Of a stretch of DNA of 64,000 nucleotides, positions 33,754-43,782 are shown one piece after another. The position numbers and the translations under genes were made by a program. The stretch is from assembly GCF_014850975.1 (NCBI RefSeq), contig NZ_JACXST010000003.1:930001-994000 (forward strand), written 5' to 3'. Source of the stretch: Methylomonas fluvii. Its GTDB lineage: Bacteria > Pseudomonadota > Gammaproteobacteria > Methylococcales > Methylomonadaceae. Under the pieces are notes generated by a model. That model saw nothing but the letters and a program-made list of their open reading frames with translations, was not told the DNA's origin and did not search any database. How positions within the stretch are numbered: position 1 is the first letter of the stretch; each line of letters starts with the position of its first letter.

Positions 33754-33774
33754 AGGCCTTGCATTGCAAGGCCT
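33754..33774. other. Palindrome after the DUF2024 gene
   Basis: AGGCCTTGCA-T-TGCAAGGCCT is a perfect 10-bp inverted repeat with a one-base centre, 32 bases past the stop. It could form a hairpin at the transcript end, although it lacks a T-run. Confidence 0.5.
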
Positions 33775-33779
33775 TAAGA

Positions 33780-33950
33780 TTAGAAGGATGAAATACCTGT
33801 TTTCCGAAAAGCATCAGTAACGACCTCAGTGGCATCCTCGTCAGCAGCGACATAGCTACCAACATCGAACTTACACGCGCCGAAAGGGTGCCCTATACGG
33901 TTGTCCTTGCCATGCGGCCCCGGGAGAACAATGGCGTCCAACCCATCAGA
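33780..33950 (-). pseudogene. C-terminal fragment of an unrecognised protein
   Basis: An open stretch of 56 codons reads SDGLDAIVLPGPHGKDNRIG, then HPFGACKFDVGSYVAADEDATE and VVTDAFRKTGISSF, ending in TAA. The residue mix looks protein-like, but no start codon or ribosome site is present. Upstream, WWEMLAKADVSF in another frame may be the continuation, which suggests frameshift decay. I cannot name the family. Confidence 0.35.
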
Positions 33951-34157
33951 CTATCTCAAAACGATACGTCGGCCTTTGCCAGCATCTCCCACCAATCCCC
34001 ACCCAAAAACACCAGAATTGAAATCTAACTAGCTTGAACCACAATAATCTATTGTAAAATAATCGTTTTTTAATATTGCGTTAATCGACAGTTTGTACGC
34101 ACTAAGCCAAGTCTTATCATTATTCATGTCCCCGCCACCCACTAGACAAGACTTTCA

Positions 34158-36125
34158 ATGCGCGCGCTGATCGTCCTAGGTATGCTGTTGATGCCTTTGG
34201 CTACCGCGCAAGCGGCCGGTAAGGCATCGGAAGACTTAACTGGACTTTCCATCGAGCAATTGCTGAATGTGGAAATCATCAGCGCTTCCAGGCTGGGTCA
34301 AAAAGCCAGTCAAGCCCCCAGCTCAGTTTCTATTTTAACGGCAAACGACATACGCACTTTCGGCTGGCGCACACTGGCGGACGCGCTGAACAGCATGCGC
34401 GGTTTGTTCACCAGCAATGACCGCAACTATAGCTTTGTCGGCGTGCGCGGCTTCATTCAGTCTGGCGACTACAATTCCCGCGTGCTGTTCATGATCGACG
34501 GCCAGCGCATGAACGAAAACATCTTCGACTCCGGCAATATCGGCCAAGAATTCATGCTGGACATGGACTTGGTGGAACGTATCGAGTTTATTCCCGGTTC
34601 CGGCTCCACTATTTATGGCGCCAACGCCTTTTTGGGCTTGATCAACGTGGTCACCAAAAAAGGCAAAGCCTTGAACGGGGCGCAAATAGCCGGTGAAGTA
34701 GGTAGTTTTGACACCTACAAAGGCCGCGTCAGTGTCGGTAAGCAATTCGACAACGGCGCCGATGTGCTGTTGTCGGCATCGCATTTCGATACCCAGGGCG
34801 TGGAAAATTTATATTTCCCGGCTTTCGATGACTCCGGCACCAACAACGGTATCGCGCATAACATGGATACCGAGCGCGCTGACCGCTTGTTCGGGCGGAT
34901 GCAGTTCGAAGAATTCACCCTCAGCGGCGGTTTTGTTGATCGCTACAAACGCGTGCCGACTGCGGCATACGGTGCCATTTTCAACGATCCCCGCGCTCAT
35001 ACTTACGACAGACAATTTTTCACCAATCTGAAATATCAAAAAGCCCTGAGTGCGAAGACCTCGTTCATGGCTAAGGGTTTTTACCAAGGCTACGATTACA
35101 TGGCCGAAGACCCCTTCAATGACGCCGGTGATTACATTTATCACGACCAAACCAGCGGCCGCTGGTGGGGCGGCGAAGCACAACTAACGACTAGCGTATT
35201 CGACGGACATAGACTACTTTTCGGCTTGGAATATCAATACGACCAAACCCAGCGCCAATTCGGCTATGTTACCGACCCTTATCAAATTTATCAGGATAGC
35301 GACCTCAGCGGCCACCGCGTCGAACTCTACGCTCAAGACGACATCCAGTTACTGGACAATCTGGTTTTCAGCGCCGGCCTGCGCCTAGATCAGACCCACA
35401 TGCTCAAACGCCTGCAACTCAATCCGCGTCTGGGCTTGATATGGAACCCTTTGGAAAGTACCACCTTCAAGCTGCTGTACAGCTCGACATTTCGCGCACC
35501 GCATGCCTGGAACCTGGATTACAACAACTACTATTACGGCGTCAGCCCCGAGCTTAGAGAAGAGCAAATCAGAAGCTACGAAGCGATTGCCGAATGGCAT
35601 TCCAATGCCGGGCTGAAACTGCTGGTTTCCTTGTTTTACAACGACATCACCGAGTTACTGAAAGCCAACCCCGAAACGGCGCTGCTGGACAATGTTGGAA
35701 AATACCATGCCTACGGTGCGGAATGGGAAGCGGAAAAACGTTGGGACAGCGGCAGAATGTTCAAGGCATCGTACACCTACAGCTTGTTTACCAACGAAGC
35801 CAGACACGGGGTGTGGGCAACCGGTTCGCCGCAAAATATTTTCAAATTACACTATGCTGAGCCTTTGTTCGACGATTTTGTAAAGCTCGGTATCGAGAAC
35901 ATTTACATTGGCGACCGTAAGTCATTTCAGAGCGGCAAAGCCGATGCCTACAATCTCGTCAATCTGAATGTGAGCACGGATCGTTTGATGCGTGGCCTGG
36001 ACGTGTCTTTCGGGGTTTATAACCTGTTCGACAGCCATTATGAAATGCTGATCAACAGTGACCGCTTCGACCTGTTACAGATGAACGGCAGGGAATTTCG
36101 CTTGAAACTACAGTTGACGTTTTAA
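34158..36125 (+). CDS. TonB-dependent outer-membrane receptor 1
   Basis: The 655-residue receptor has a signal peptide of about 19-20 residues (LLMPLATAQAA) and then DLTGLSIEQLLNVEIISASR, a short motif typical of TonB receptors found next to YfiR/kinase genes. The plug domain includes FMIDGQRMNENIF and VERIEFIPGSGSTIYGANAFLGLINVVTKKG. The barrel ends in ...LKLQLTF with a terminal Phe. The ligand is unknown. A possible promoter is TTGTAC-16 bases-TATCAT at about 34094. It starts an operon of six genes running to 46623. Confidence 0.88.
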   Translation: MRALIVLGMLLMPLATAQAAGKASEDLTGLSIEQLLNVEIISASRLGQKASQAPSSVSILTANDIRTFGWRTLADALNSMRGLFTSNDRNYSFVGVRGFIQSGDYNSRVLFMIDGQRMNENIFDSGNIGQEFMLDMDLVERIEFIPGSGSTIYGANAFLGLINVVTKKGKALNGAQIAGEVGSFDTYKGRVSVGKQFDNGADVLLSASHFDTQGVENLYFPAFDDSGTNNGIAHNMDTERADRLFGRMQFEEFTLSGGFVDRYKRVPTAAYGAIFNDPRAHTYDRQFFTNLKYQKALSAKTSFMAKGFYQGYDYMAEDPFNDAGDYIYHDQTSGRWWGGEAQLTTSVFDGHRLLFGLEYQYDQTQRQFGYVTDPYQIYQDSDLSGHRVELYAQDDIQLLDNLVFSAGLRLDQTHMLKRLQLNPRLGLIWNPLESTTFKLLYSSTFRAPHAWNLDYNNYYYGVSPELREEQIRSYEAIAEWHSNAGLKLLVSLFYNDITELLKANPETALLDNVGKYHAYGAEWEAEKRWDSGRMFKASYTYSLFTNEARHGVWATGSPQNIFKLHYAEPLFDDFVKLGIENIYIGDRKSFQSGKADAYNLVNLNVSTDRLMRGLDVSFGVYNLFDSHYEMLINSDRFDLLQMNGREFRLKLQLTF

Positions 36126-36139
36126 AAAGGGCCGATCAT

Positions 36140-38197
36140 ATGAAAAAGGCGTTTCATCGACGGAAATCTTGGGCTATTGGCCTGGGAGCGCTTTTGTGTT
36201 TGGGACAAACCACCTCGCACGCCGCCAATCAAGAGCCTGAACGCGACAATTTACCGGATTTGACCGGCCTCAGCGTTGAGCAATTGATGAATCTCGATGT
36301 GACCTCGGTAATGAAAGTCCCCACCGATATCAAACACGTTCCAGCCGCCCTATTCGTACTGAGCAGCGACGAAATCCGCCGAACCGGGGCTACGACTATC
36401 CCGGAAGCCTTGCGCGTGGTGCCGGGCATGCACGTGGCTAAAGTGGACGGCAATAAATGGGCCGTATCGATGCGCGGCTTCAGCAGCCAATTTGTCAATA
36501 AATTGCTGGTGTTAGTGGACGGCCGTAGCGTTTATAACCCGCTGTTTTCCGGGGTATGGTGGGATCAACAAGATGTGATGATGGAAGACATCGAACGCAT
36601 CGAGGTCATCCGCGGCCCCGGCGCCAGCTTGTGGGGCGCCAATGCGGTCAACGGCGTCATCAACATCATCACTAAATCAGCCAAAGACACACAAGGCGGT
36701 TTGCTATCCGGCCATGTCGGCAGCCAACGCTCCGGCGGCGGTCTGCGCTACGGCGCCGATTTGGGCGGCGACGCCTATCTAAAAGTCTACGGCCGCCACA
36801 CTAACTACGGCGACTCAAAAACCCTGGGTAGCAGCAGTAAGGCTGGCGATGAAGGCGAGATGAGCAAAATCGGTTTTCGTTACGACAAAGCCATTGACTT
36901 TACCAACAAACTCAGTTTGCAAGGCGATGCATTCCTTGGCGAGAGCAATGGCGCACTGCAAGACTTCCCATCATTAACATCGCAACGGACGCCGGTGCTG
37001 GCGCCGCCCTTTTCTCGGGAATTACCAACGGACCAATTGTTCTCCGGCCATTACATTCAAGCACGCTGGGAGCAATATCAAAGCTCGGACTCCAATACTG
37101 TACTGCGCATGTATTGGGACAGGCATAGCCGGAAATCGCCTTACTTGAATTCGGAATATCAAATCGACAATATCGATGTCGATTTTCAGCATAACTACAA
37201 GCTGAACGATAGCCACATGTTGGTGTGGGGCAGCGGCGTGCGTTTCAATCTGAATAATTTCGAGGACAGCGCGCAAATTTCCATGAGTGCCAACAATCGA
37301 ACCGACCGTATCTATAGCCTGTTTGGGCAGGACGATATTACCTTGGTGCCTGATCGTTGGCATTTGACCTTGGGTAGCAAGCTGGAGCACAACCCGGTCA
37401 CGCAATTCGAAGTGCAACCTAACGCGCGCTTGCTGTGGACGCCGGACGACAAACATTCGTTTTGGGGCTCGGTATCCCGCTCAGTGCGCACGCCCAATTG
37501 GGTCGAGCAGAACATTTCTTACAGCCTGCAAACCCAACCAACCCCAATGGGCCCCATGCTGAGAGGTCTAAACGGCAACCCGGACCTCACTGCCGAAAAA
37601 ATGATCGGCTTCGAACTGGGTTGGCGCGGCCAACTCAGTCGCCAACTCAGTACTGATGTAGCCTTATATCATTACAGCTACGACGATTACGCCAGCTTGA
37701 CGCCCAACACCCAACCCTTCGCCGGCTACATGTTGCAGACGCTGGATTACAACAACTACGGGCATGTGCAAGTCTTCGGTGGGGAAATCAGTGTCGACTG
37801 GCAAGCAACTGAAAATTGGAAACTGCGGGCCACTTATAGCCACGAAGAAGAACGCTTCCGCCTGTCGCCGCTGGCGCCTGCCAACACCACATTGATCTCC
37901 GGAGACAGCTACCCGGCCCATAAAGCCATGCTCTGGTCTATGTACCAATTCTCCCCGCAACTCAAGCTGGATCTGAACTGGCGTTACTCAGACGCGACCG
38001 GCCTTAACGGCGCGCAATCCAGAGCCTATCAGGACCTGGATGCACGATTGGGATGGGACTTGGGCGCGGGCGTGGAACTGGCGCTGGTGGGCCGGAATTT
38101 GCTGAACAGCAGTCATTTCGAATACGGCTCGGATATGTTTTCCACCGCCACAGCCGTGCAACGCGAGGTATACGGCACCTTGCGCTGGGACTTTTAA
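36140..38197 (+). CDS. TonB-dependent outer-membrane receptor 2
   Basis: The 685-residue receptor has a signal peptide ending near TSHAA and again DLTGLSVEQLMNLDVTSVMK. The plug carries KLLVLVDGRSVYNPLFSGVWW and IERIEVIRGPGASLWGANAVNGVINIITK, and the barrel ends GTLRWDF with a terminal Phe. It starts 14 bases after receptor 1 and is only distantly similar to it. The substrate cannot be told from sequence. Receptors with this N-terminal motif commonly occur with YfiR-domain proteins and signalling kinases, so the pair may serve sensing more than bulk uptake. Confidence 0.9.
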   Translation: MKKAFHRRKSWAIGLGALLCLGQTTSHAANQEPERDNLPDLTGLSVEQLMNLDVTSVMKVPTDIKHVPAALFVLSSDEIRRTGATTIPEALRVVPGMHVAKVDGNKWAVSMRGFSSQFVNKLLVLVDGRSVYNPLFSGVWWDQQDVMMEDIERIEVIRGPGASLWGANAVNGVINIITKSAKDTQGGLLSGHVGSQRSGGGLRYGADLGGDAYLKVYGRHTNYGDSKTLGSSSKAGDEGEMSKIGFRYDKAIDFTNKLSLQGDAFLGESNGALQDFPSLTSQRTPVLAPPFSRELPTDQLFSGHYIQARWEQYQSSDSNTVLRMYWDRHSRKSPYLNSEYQIDNIDVDFQHNYKLNDSHMLVWGSGVRFNLNNFEDSAQISMSANNRTDRIYSLFGQDDITLVPDRWHLTLGSKLEHNPVTQFEVQPNARLLWTPDDKHSFWGSVSRSVRTPNWVEQNISYSLQTQPTPMGPMLRGLNGNPDLTAEKMIGFELGWRGQLSRQLSTDVALYHYSYDDYASLTPNTQPFAGYMLQTLDYNNYGHVQVFGGEISVDWQATENWKLRATYSHEEERFRLSPLAPANTTLISGDSYPAHKAMLWSMYQFSPQLKLDLNWRYSDATGLNGAQSRAYQDLDARLGWDLGAGVELALVGRNLLNSSHFEYGSDMFSTATAVQREVYGTLRWDF

Positions 38198-38230
38198 GCG
38201 GCCCGACACTATGCATATCGCAAAGAACCG

Positions 38231-38860
38231 GTGTCGAACATGAGTCGAATCTTGCGCCATCGCTATGCAAGATTGTACCGAAATCGCGGCTGCAATGCGT
38301 CGTTCCTGCGCGCGCCGAAAAAACCAAAATTCGCACCCATCACGCTATTCAGCAAAATGCTGTTGCTGCCTTTGCTGTTTAGCGGCCATTTATGCCACGC
38401 CGAAGCGGCCAGCGAAGCGGCGGTGAAAGTGGCGTTTTTATACAATTTCTTTAAGTTTATCGAATGGCCGGAGCCTGCAACAGCGCCGAATCGTTATACC
38501 TTGTGCCTGAGCAGTCATACCGATTTCGGCGACCATTTATTGATGTTGGAAGGCAAAACGGTGAACGGCAAGCCCTTGGATATCGTCCGCAATATATCAC
38601 CCAAAGATATAAAATCCTGCCATCTGATCTTTATCGATACCGCCGATAATCCGGGCGATTACGCCCGCGAATTAAAAGGCTCGTCGGTAGTCAGCGTCAG
38701 CGACAAATCCGGGTTTATCAACCAGGGCGGCACCATAGGTTTGATCCAGGACGGCAACAGGCTCAGCTTCGAAATTAACTTGGAAACCGCCAACGCCGGC
38801 AACACGCGAATCAGCGCCCAGCTGCTGAAACTGGCTAAAAACATTTTGGCCGGTAAATAA
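38231..38860 (+). CDS. YfiR/DUF4154 family periplasmic protein
   Basis: The mature part matches Yfi[21 protein letters not shown], then [22 protein letters not shown] and a C-terminal [14 protein letters not shown]. In Pseudomonas YfiR is a periplasmic repressor of a diguanylate cyclase. Here it precedes a CHASE8-type kinase, so it may bind that kinase's periplasmic domain. The GTG start at 38231 gives a long basic N-terminus before the hydrophobic segment [17 protein letters not shown]. An ATG at about 38240, or one at the hydrophobic segment, is also possible, so the start is uncertain. The gap to the kinase gene is 32 bases. Confidence 0.85.
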   Translation: MSNMSRILRHRYARLYRNRGCNASFLRAPKKPKFAPITLFSKMLLLPLLFSGHLCHAEAASEAAVKVAFLYNFFKFIEWPEPATAPNRYTLCLSSHTDFGDHLLMLEGKTVNGKPLDIVRNISPKDIKSCHLIFIDTADNPGDYARELKGSSVVSVSDKSGFINQGGTIGLIQDGNRLSFEINLETANAGNTRISAQLLKLAKNILAGK

Positions 38861-38892
38861 GCCCACATGCAGATGACCTCTCGACGCCACCC

Positions 38893-41637
38893 ATGATTCG
38901 CGACAAACTGACCAATCTGCCGATGACCTACAAGCTGCAACGCTTGCAAGCCATCACCTTGGCATTGGCTCTACTGTTTACCTTGTTGATTACCAGCATG
39001 ACGCATATCTGGCAGGAGCGGCGCGAACTGTCAATGGAAGTGCGCTCGCTCGGCAAAATGATCGGTTTTAACGCCAACGCTGCGCTGCTGTTTGGCGACA
39101 CCAAAACCGGCACCGAGATTCTGGCCACCTTACGCGGCAAATCCGAAGTCATCTCCGCGCAACTCTACAAAAATGACGGCGAAATTTTCGCCCATTACCC
39201 CGCCAAGGCCGCACCGGACAGCTTCCCCGCCACCTTGAGCGATGCGGAACAACAACAACGCAACCAGGGCCTGCGGATATTGAGCCAGGTCATTTTAAAC
39301 CCCTTACCCGACGATAACGGCGACGTGATCGGCACCTTGCGCTTGCAGCTCGACTTAAAACCCATGTGGCGTATGGTGATTATCAGTCTGGGGCAAATTT
39401 TTTTGGTGATGGTGGTTTCGTTTATTCTGGCGGTTTTTTTCGGCCGGCGCTTGGCGGAATCGATCGCCGCACCGCTGATCAGGCTGTCGTCCCTGGCCAA
39501 ACAGGTATCCAGGGACAACAACTACATGGTGCGCGCCCAAGGTGAAGGCGAGGATGAAATCGGCCAATTGGTAAGAAGCTTCAACCAGATGATAGAGCGG
39601 GTACAACAACGCGATGCCGAACTGGAAAATCAGCGCGGCAACCTGGAAAAACAAGTCGATCTGCGCACCGCCGACCTGCGTCAGGCAGTCGTCGATGCCC
39701 AAGCCGCCAATATCGCCAAGTCGCAATTTCTGGCAACCATGAGCCACGAAATCCGCACCCCCATGAACGGTGTGCTGGGCATGACCGAATTGCTGCTGGG
39801 CACCGACCTGGACACCACGCAACGCCAATACGCCGAAACCGTGTTCAGTTCCGCCGATTCACTGCTGACCGTGATTAACGACATTCTGGACTTTTCAAAA
39901 ATCGAAGCGGGCAAGCTGGAGCTGGAAGAAATCGATTTTAACTTGATCAATATTACCGACCAACTCGCCGCCTTATTCTTCGAACGCGCCAGCAGCAAAA
40001 ACATCGAACTGGTTTGCACCGTCGATAAGCGGGTGCCGCGCGACGTGAGAGGCGACCCTTATCGATTACGGCAAATACTCACCAACTTGTTATCCAACGC
40101 CATCAAATTTACCGAAGCCGGCTCGGTGAAAATGCAGGTGAATGTGGCCGAATCGGATCGCTGCCCATCAGCTGATGGCATGTGTCTGGAGTTTTGTATT
40201 AGCGATACCGGCATCGGCATCACCCCGGACACTCAAGCCCGCCTATTCAAATCTTTCAGTCAAGCCGACGGCTCCACGACGCGCAAATACGGTGGCACTG
40301 GCCTGGGATTGGCAATCAGCAAGGAACTAAGCGAATTGATGGGCGGCAATATCCAAGTGCAAAGCCGTGCGAACAGCGGCTCGGTATTTACCCTGCATAT
40401 CCCGCTCCGCCAAGCTAACCAAGCCCTGCCTGCAACCCTGCCGGGCAACGATCTGCAAGGCAAGCAGGTCTTACTGGTGGAAGATAATGCCACCAATGCG
40501 AAAATCCTGGAAAATCATTTGAGCGTTTTCGGCATGTTTACCCGCGTCGCCAAAAATGGCGCGCATGCCCTGGAAATTCTCGATCAGTCGGCACACTTGG
40601 GCCTGTTCTTCGATATTGCCGTGCTGGACATGAAAATGCTGGGCATGAACGGCGTCGAATTAACCCAACGGATTCGCATAGACCGGCGATTTGCCAATAT
40701 CCGCATCGTCATTATTACGTCCAGCAACGAGGAAGACGTATTAGCCAAAATTCGCGGCAGCGCCTGCGATCTGTATCTTCACAAACCTCTGCACAGACGC
40801 ACCCTGCACGATGCGCTGCTGGGGCTGATGGCGCAAAAACCGCAATCGCTCAGGGCGCCCGCTTCTGCTGCTGGCACTATTCGAATCCTGCTGGCCGAAG
40901 ACAATCCGGTAAACCAGAAAGTATGCAGCGCCATGTTGCGCCAGTTAGGCTACACCCTGTCGCTGGCGAATAACGGCCGGGAAGTGCTGGATATTATCGA
41001 CCGCGAACCTGTCGATCTCATCTTGATGGATTGCATGATGCCTGTCATGGACGGTTACACTGCAACCCAATACATCCGCAATCGGGAAAGCAGCCGCAAT
41101 TTGCCCCGAATCCCCATTATTGCCCTCACCGCCAACGCTATGGAAGGTGATCGCGAACGCTGTTTGCAGGCCGGCATGGATGATTATCTTAGTAAACCGT
41201 TTTTACAAAAAACCTTGCAAGACAAAATCCAGGCGTTGGCAGCCCCGCTGCCCACAACCAACTTTAATACAGCTGCACCCGAGATCAAATCGATTGCCGC
41301 CACCCTAGACCCGGCCGCGCTGAATACCTTACTGGAAATTGGCGGCAGCGCGCTGGTCGACGACGTATTGGCCTTGTTTAGGACCAATGTCGAGCAACAT
41401 ATCGCGACACTCCGCTCCGGCCTGTTGGAGCGCAATACGGAAACGGTGCGGCATGCCGCGCATAGTTTAAAATCGGCCGCCGCCAATATCGGTGCACTAA
41501 ACTTGTCGGAACTGGCCCGTGCGCTTGAACATGCGGCGCGGAACAACACTTTGCAATTCGATAGCCGGGTTGCCGAAAGCCTGCAAACAGAATATAAAGA
41601 AATTCTCCAGCGGCTTTCGCAACTCAAACCCTCATAA
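38893..41637 (+). CDS. Hybrid sensor histidine kinase: CHASE8-HAMP-HisKA-HATPase-REC-REC-Hpt
   Basis: The product has 914 residues. Two membrane helices (about 19-38 and 158-180) enclose a CHASE8-like periplasmic domain, and a HAMP follows. The phospho-His is near 285 ([15 protein letters not shown]). The HATPase has [15 protein letters not shown] and [12 protein letters not shown]1 has its Asp near 579 (VLDMKML) and a second REC its Asp near 712 ([11 protein letters not shown]). The Hpt His is near 857 ([13 protein letters not shown]). The design is a BarA-like multi-step phosphorelay. Its stop overlaps the next gene (TAATG), so the REC-GGDEF-EAL proteins are the likely downstream regulators. 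Confidence 0.93.
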   Translation: MIRDKLTNLPMTYKLQRLQAITLALALLFTLLITSMTHIWQERRELSMEVRSLGKMIGFNANAALLFGDTKTGTEILATLRGKSEVISAQLYKNDGEIFAHYPAKAAPDSFPATLSDAEQQQRNQGLRILSQVILNPLPDDNGDVIGTLRLQLDLKPMWRMVIISLGQIFLVMVVSFILAVFFGRRLAESIAAPLIRLSSLAKQVSRDNNYMVRAQGEGEDEIGQLVRSFNQMIERVQQRDAELENQRGNLEKQVDLRTADLRQAVVDAQAANIAKSQFLATMSHEIRTPMNGVLGMTELLLGTDLDTTQRQYAETVFSSADSLLTVINDILDFSKIEAGKLELEEIDFNLINITDQLAALFFERASSKNIELVCTVDKRVPRDVRGDPYRLRQILTNLLSNAIKFTEAGSVKMQVNVAESDRCPSADGMCLEFCISDTGIGITPDTQARLFKSFSQADGSTTRKYGGTGLGLAISKELSELMGGNIQVQSRANSGSVFTLHIPLRQANQALPATLPGNDLQGKQVLLVEDNATNAKILENHLSVFGMFTRVAKNGAHALEILDQSAHLGLFFDIAVLDMKMLGMNGVELTQRIRIDRRFANIRIVIITSSNEEDVLAKIRGSACDLYLHKPLHRRTLHDALLGLMAQKPQSLRAPASAAGTIRILLAEDNPVNQKVCSAMLRQLGYTLSLANNGREVLDIIDREPVDLILMDCMMPVMDGYTATQYIRNRESSRNLPRIPIIALTANAMEGDRERCLQAGMDDYLSKPFLQKTLQDKIQALAAPLPTTNFNTAAPEIKSIAATLDPAALNTLLEIGGSALVDDVLALFRTNVEQHIATLRSGLLERNTETVRHAAHSLKSAAANIGALNLSELARALEHAARNNTLQFDSRVAESLQTEYKEILQRLSQLKPS

Positions 41638-43781
41638 TGGAACGATTACCTGCCCGCAGCCTGATTTTAGCGATAGACGACGACGATATGGTGCGTCTGA
41701 TGTTGCAAGAAATTCTGCAAAGAGAAGCGTTTGATGTCATTTGCGCGGCTAGCGGCAAGCAAGGCTTGGCATTGGCAGCCAGCGAACGGCCCAATCTGGT
41801 ATTACTGGATGTTATGTTACCGGACCTTAATGGCTTCGACTGCCTGCAAACCATCAAAAACATGCCCGGCAACAGCCTGCTGCCCGTCGTGATGCTGACC
41901 GGCATGGACGACCTGGAATCGGTCAATCGCGCCTTTCAATTGGGCGCGACCGACTTTATCCCCAAACCGCTCAATTGGCCGACCTTACCACACCGCTTAC
42001 GTTATTTGCTGCGCTCGGTCGCCACGTTAGAAGAACTGGCCCGGAGCGAAGCGGAACTGCGCCAAGCGCAAAAAATAGCGCAACTAGGCAGTTGGTACTG
42101 GTCTATTGCCGACGACAACATGCAATGGTCGGAAGAAGTCTTTAATATCCTCGGCACGAATCGTTCATCGTTCGAACATAAATGCCGCGACTTATACAAA
42201 CCCATGCAGCCATCGGAAGTCGGCAAACTGCAACAAGCCATTGATCTTTGTGTAAAAAACCAACGCAGTTTTCGCCTGGAATTATCGATTACTCATGACG
42301 ATGGCGCCAACCAAGTGATTCATATTCAAGGCAAACCCGTTATCGCCGATGGGCAGGTAAGCCATATCCACGGTACGCTGCAAGATATTACTGAACGCCG
42401 GCACATAGAAGAACGGGTAAGGCTTTTATCCTACTACGACCCGCTAACCGGTCTGCCCAACCGGACGCTGTTCAAGGAAGTTCTGGCGCAAGCGATGTCC
42501 TATTGCACGCGCTACGGTACGGTGATTTCGACTCTATTTATCAGTATTGATCGTTTCAAACGCATCAACGAAACCCTGGGTCCCAAAATCGGCGACCAAG
42601 TGTTGAAATTGTTCGCCGAGCGCTTGCTGGCCGAAGTGCGGGACTGCGACTACATTTCTATCAACGCCGATTACGATTTGGCGGACATGACGGTCTCCCG
42701 GTTGGGCGGTAACGAATTTACCGTGTTGCTGAATCATATCGAGGACACGCGCGATAGCGTCAAAGTGGCTAAGCGGATTTTTCAGGCGATGCAGCACGCT
42801 TTTCCGGTGGAGAACACCGAATTGTTTCTGGGGATCAATATCGGTATCGCCGTCTATCCGGGCGACGGTCAGGATGAAGACAGCTTCATCAAAAACGGCG
42901 AGTTTGCGATGAACCATGCCAGCGAACACGGCCATAATAATTATCAGTTTTTCAGTAAATCCCTAAATGTTGCCGCGTTTCATAAACTAGCGATGGAAAA
43001 CAGCCTGCGCCGGGCCATAGAACGCCATGAATTGCAGCTTTACTATCAAGCCAAAATCAATATCCGCCGCCAGCAAGTCGTCGGCTGCGAAGCCTTGATT
43101 CGCTGGCAACACCCGGAACTGGGTTTGATCGGCCCGTCGCAGTTTATTCCAATTGCCGAAGATTCCGGCTTGATTGCCCAAATCAGCGATTGGGTGCTGG
43201 AAAATGCCAGCCGGCAAACTTTGGACTGGCAACAATCGGGACTGAGCCAAGGACTGATCATGGCGGTGAACGTATCGGCCACTCAATTCAGACAATACGG
43301 CTTTGGCAATCATGTCCGCGAAGTATTGACCGGCATCGGCCTGGAACCACGCTACCTCAAGCTGGAACTGACCGAAACCATCTTGCTCGACCATATCGAC
43401 GACGCGTTAGTGACGCTAAGGGAATTGCAAGCGTTGGGCGTCAAAATCAGTATCGACGATTTCGGCACCGGTTATTCGTCCTTGTCTTATTTAAAAAAAT
43501 TGCCAATCTCGGAATTGAAAGTCGATCATTGCTTTGTCCGCGATCTTCCGCACAACGAAGACGACATGGCGATTACCGCGGCAATATTGGCCTTGGCCGA
43601 CGCGCTGTCGCTGGAGGTAGTCGCGGAGGGCGTGGAGAATGAGGATCAAGCCAACTTCCTGCTGGATAGCGGTTGCGAAGTAGTTCAAGGCTTTTTGTAC
43701 AACAAGCCCATGCCCGCCGTTGAATTTGCCGCATTTGTCCGTGCATTCAATGCGCAACGCTTGTTAGCCGACAAAGTCTGA
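41637..43781 (+). CDS. REC-PAS-GGDEF(degenerate GGNEF)-EAL protein
   Basis: The 714-residue protein has a REC domain with Asp near 58 (VLLDVMLPDLNG), a PAS domain (about 140-260), a GGDEF domain and an EAL domain. The cyclase signature is GGNEF (about 356-360) instead of GGDEF, so cyclase activity is probably lost. The EAL motif (EALIRWQ near 485) and later DDFGTGYSSL are intact, so it is more likely a c-di-GMP phosphodiesterase regulated by phosphorylation. The start overlaps the kinase stop, and the next gene starts 1 base after its stop. Confidence 0.9.
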   Translation: MERLPARSLILAIDDDDMVRLMLQEILQREAFDVICAASGKQGLALAASERPNLVLLDVMLPDLNGFDCLQTIKNMPGNSLLPVVMLTGMDDLESVNRAFQLGATDFIPKPLNWPTLPHRLRYLLRSVATLEELARSEAELRQAQKIAQLGSWYWSIADDNMQWSEEVFNILGTNRSSFEHKCRDLYKPMQPSEVGKLQQAIDLCVKNQRSFRLELSITHDDGANQVIHIQGKPVIADGQVSHIHGTLQDITERRHIEERVRLLSYYDPLTGLPNRTLFKEVLAQAMSYCTRYGTVISTLFISIDRFKRINETLGPKIGDQVLKLFAERLLAEVRDCDYISINADYDLADMTVSRLGGNEFTVLLNHIEDTRDSVKVAKRIFQAMQHAFPVENTELFLGINIGIAVYPGDGQDEDSFIKNGEFAMNHASEHGHNNYQFFSKSLNVAAFHKLAMENSLRRAIERHELQLYYQAKINIRRQQVVGCEALIRWQHPELGLIGPSQFIPIAEDSGLIAQISDWVLENASRQTLDWQQSGLSQGLIMAVNVSATQFRQYGFGNHVREVLTGIGLEPRYLKLELTETILLDHIDDALVTLRELQALGVKISIDDFGTGYSSLSYLKKLPISELKVDHCFVRDLPHNEDDMAITAAILALADALSLEVVAEGVENEDQANFLLDSGCEVVQGFLYNKPMPAVEFAAFVRAFNAQRLLADKV

Positions 43782-43782
43782 C

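Noticed and set aside
39355..39828. 157-codon antisense frame in the hybrid kinase gene
   Set aside because: It lies opposite well-supported HAMP and HisKA coding sequence; such shadows are common in GC-balanced genes.
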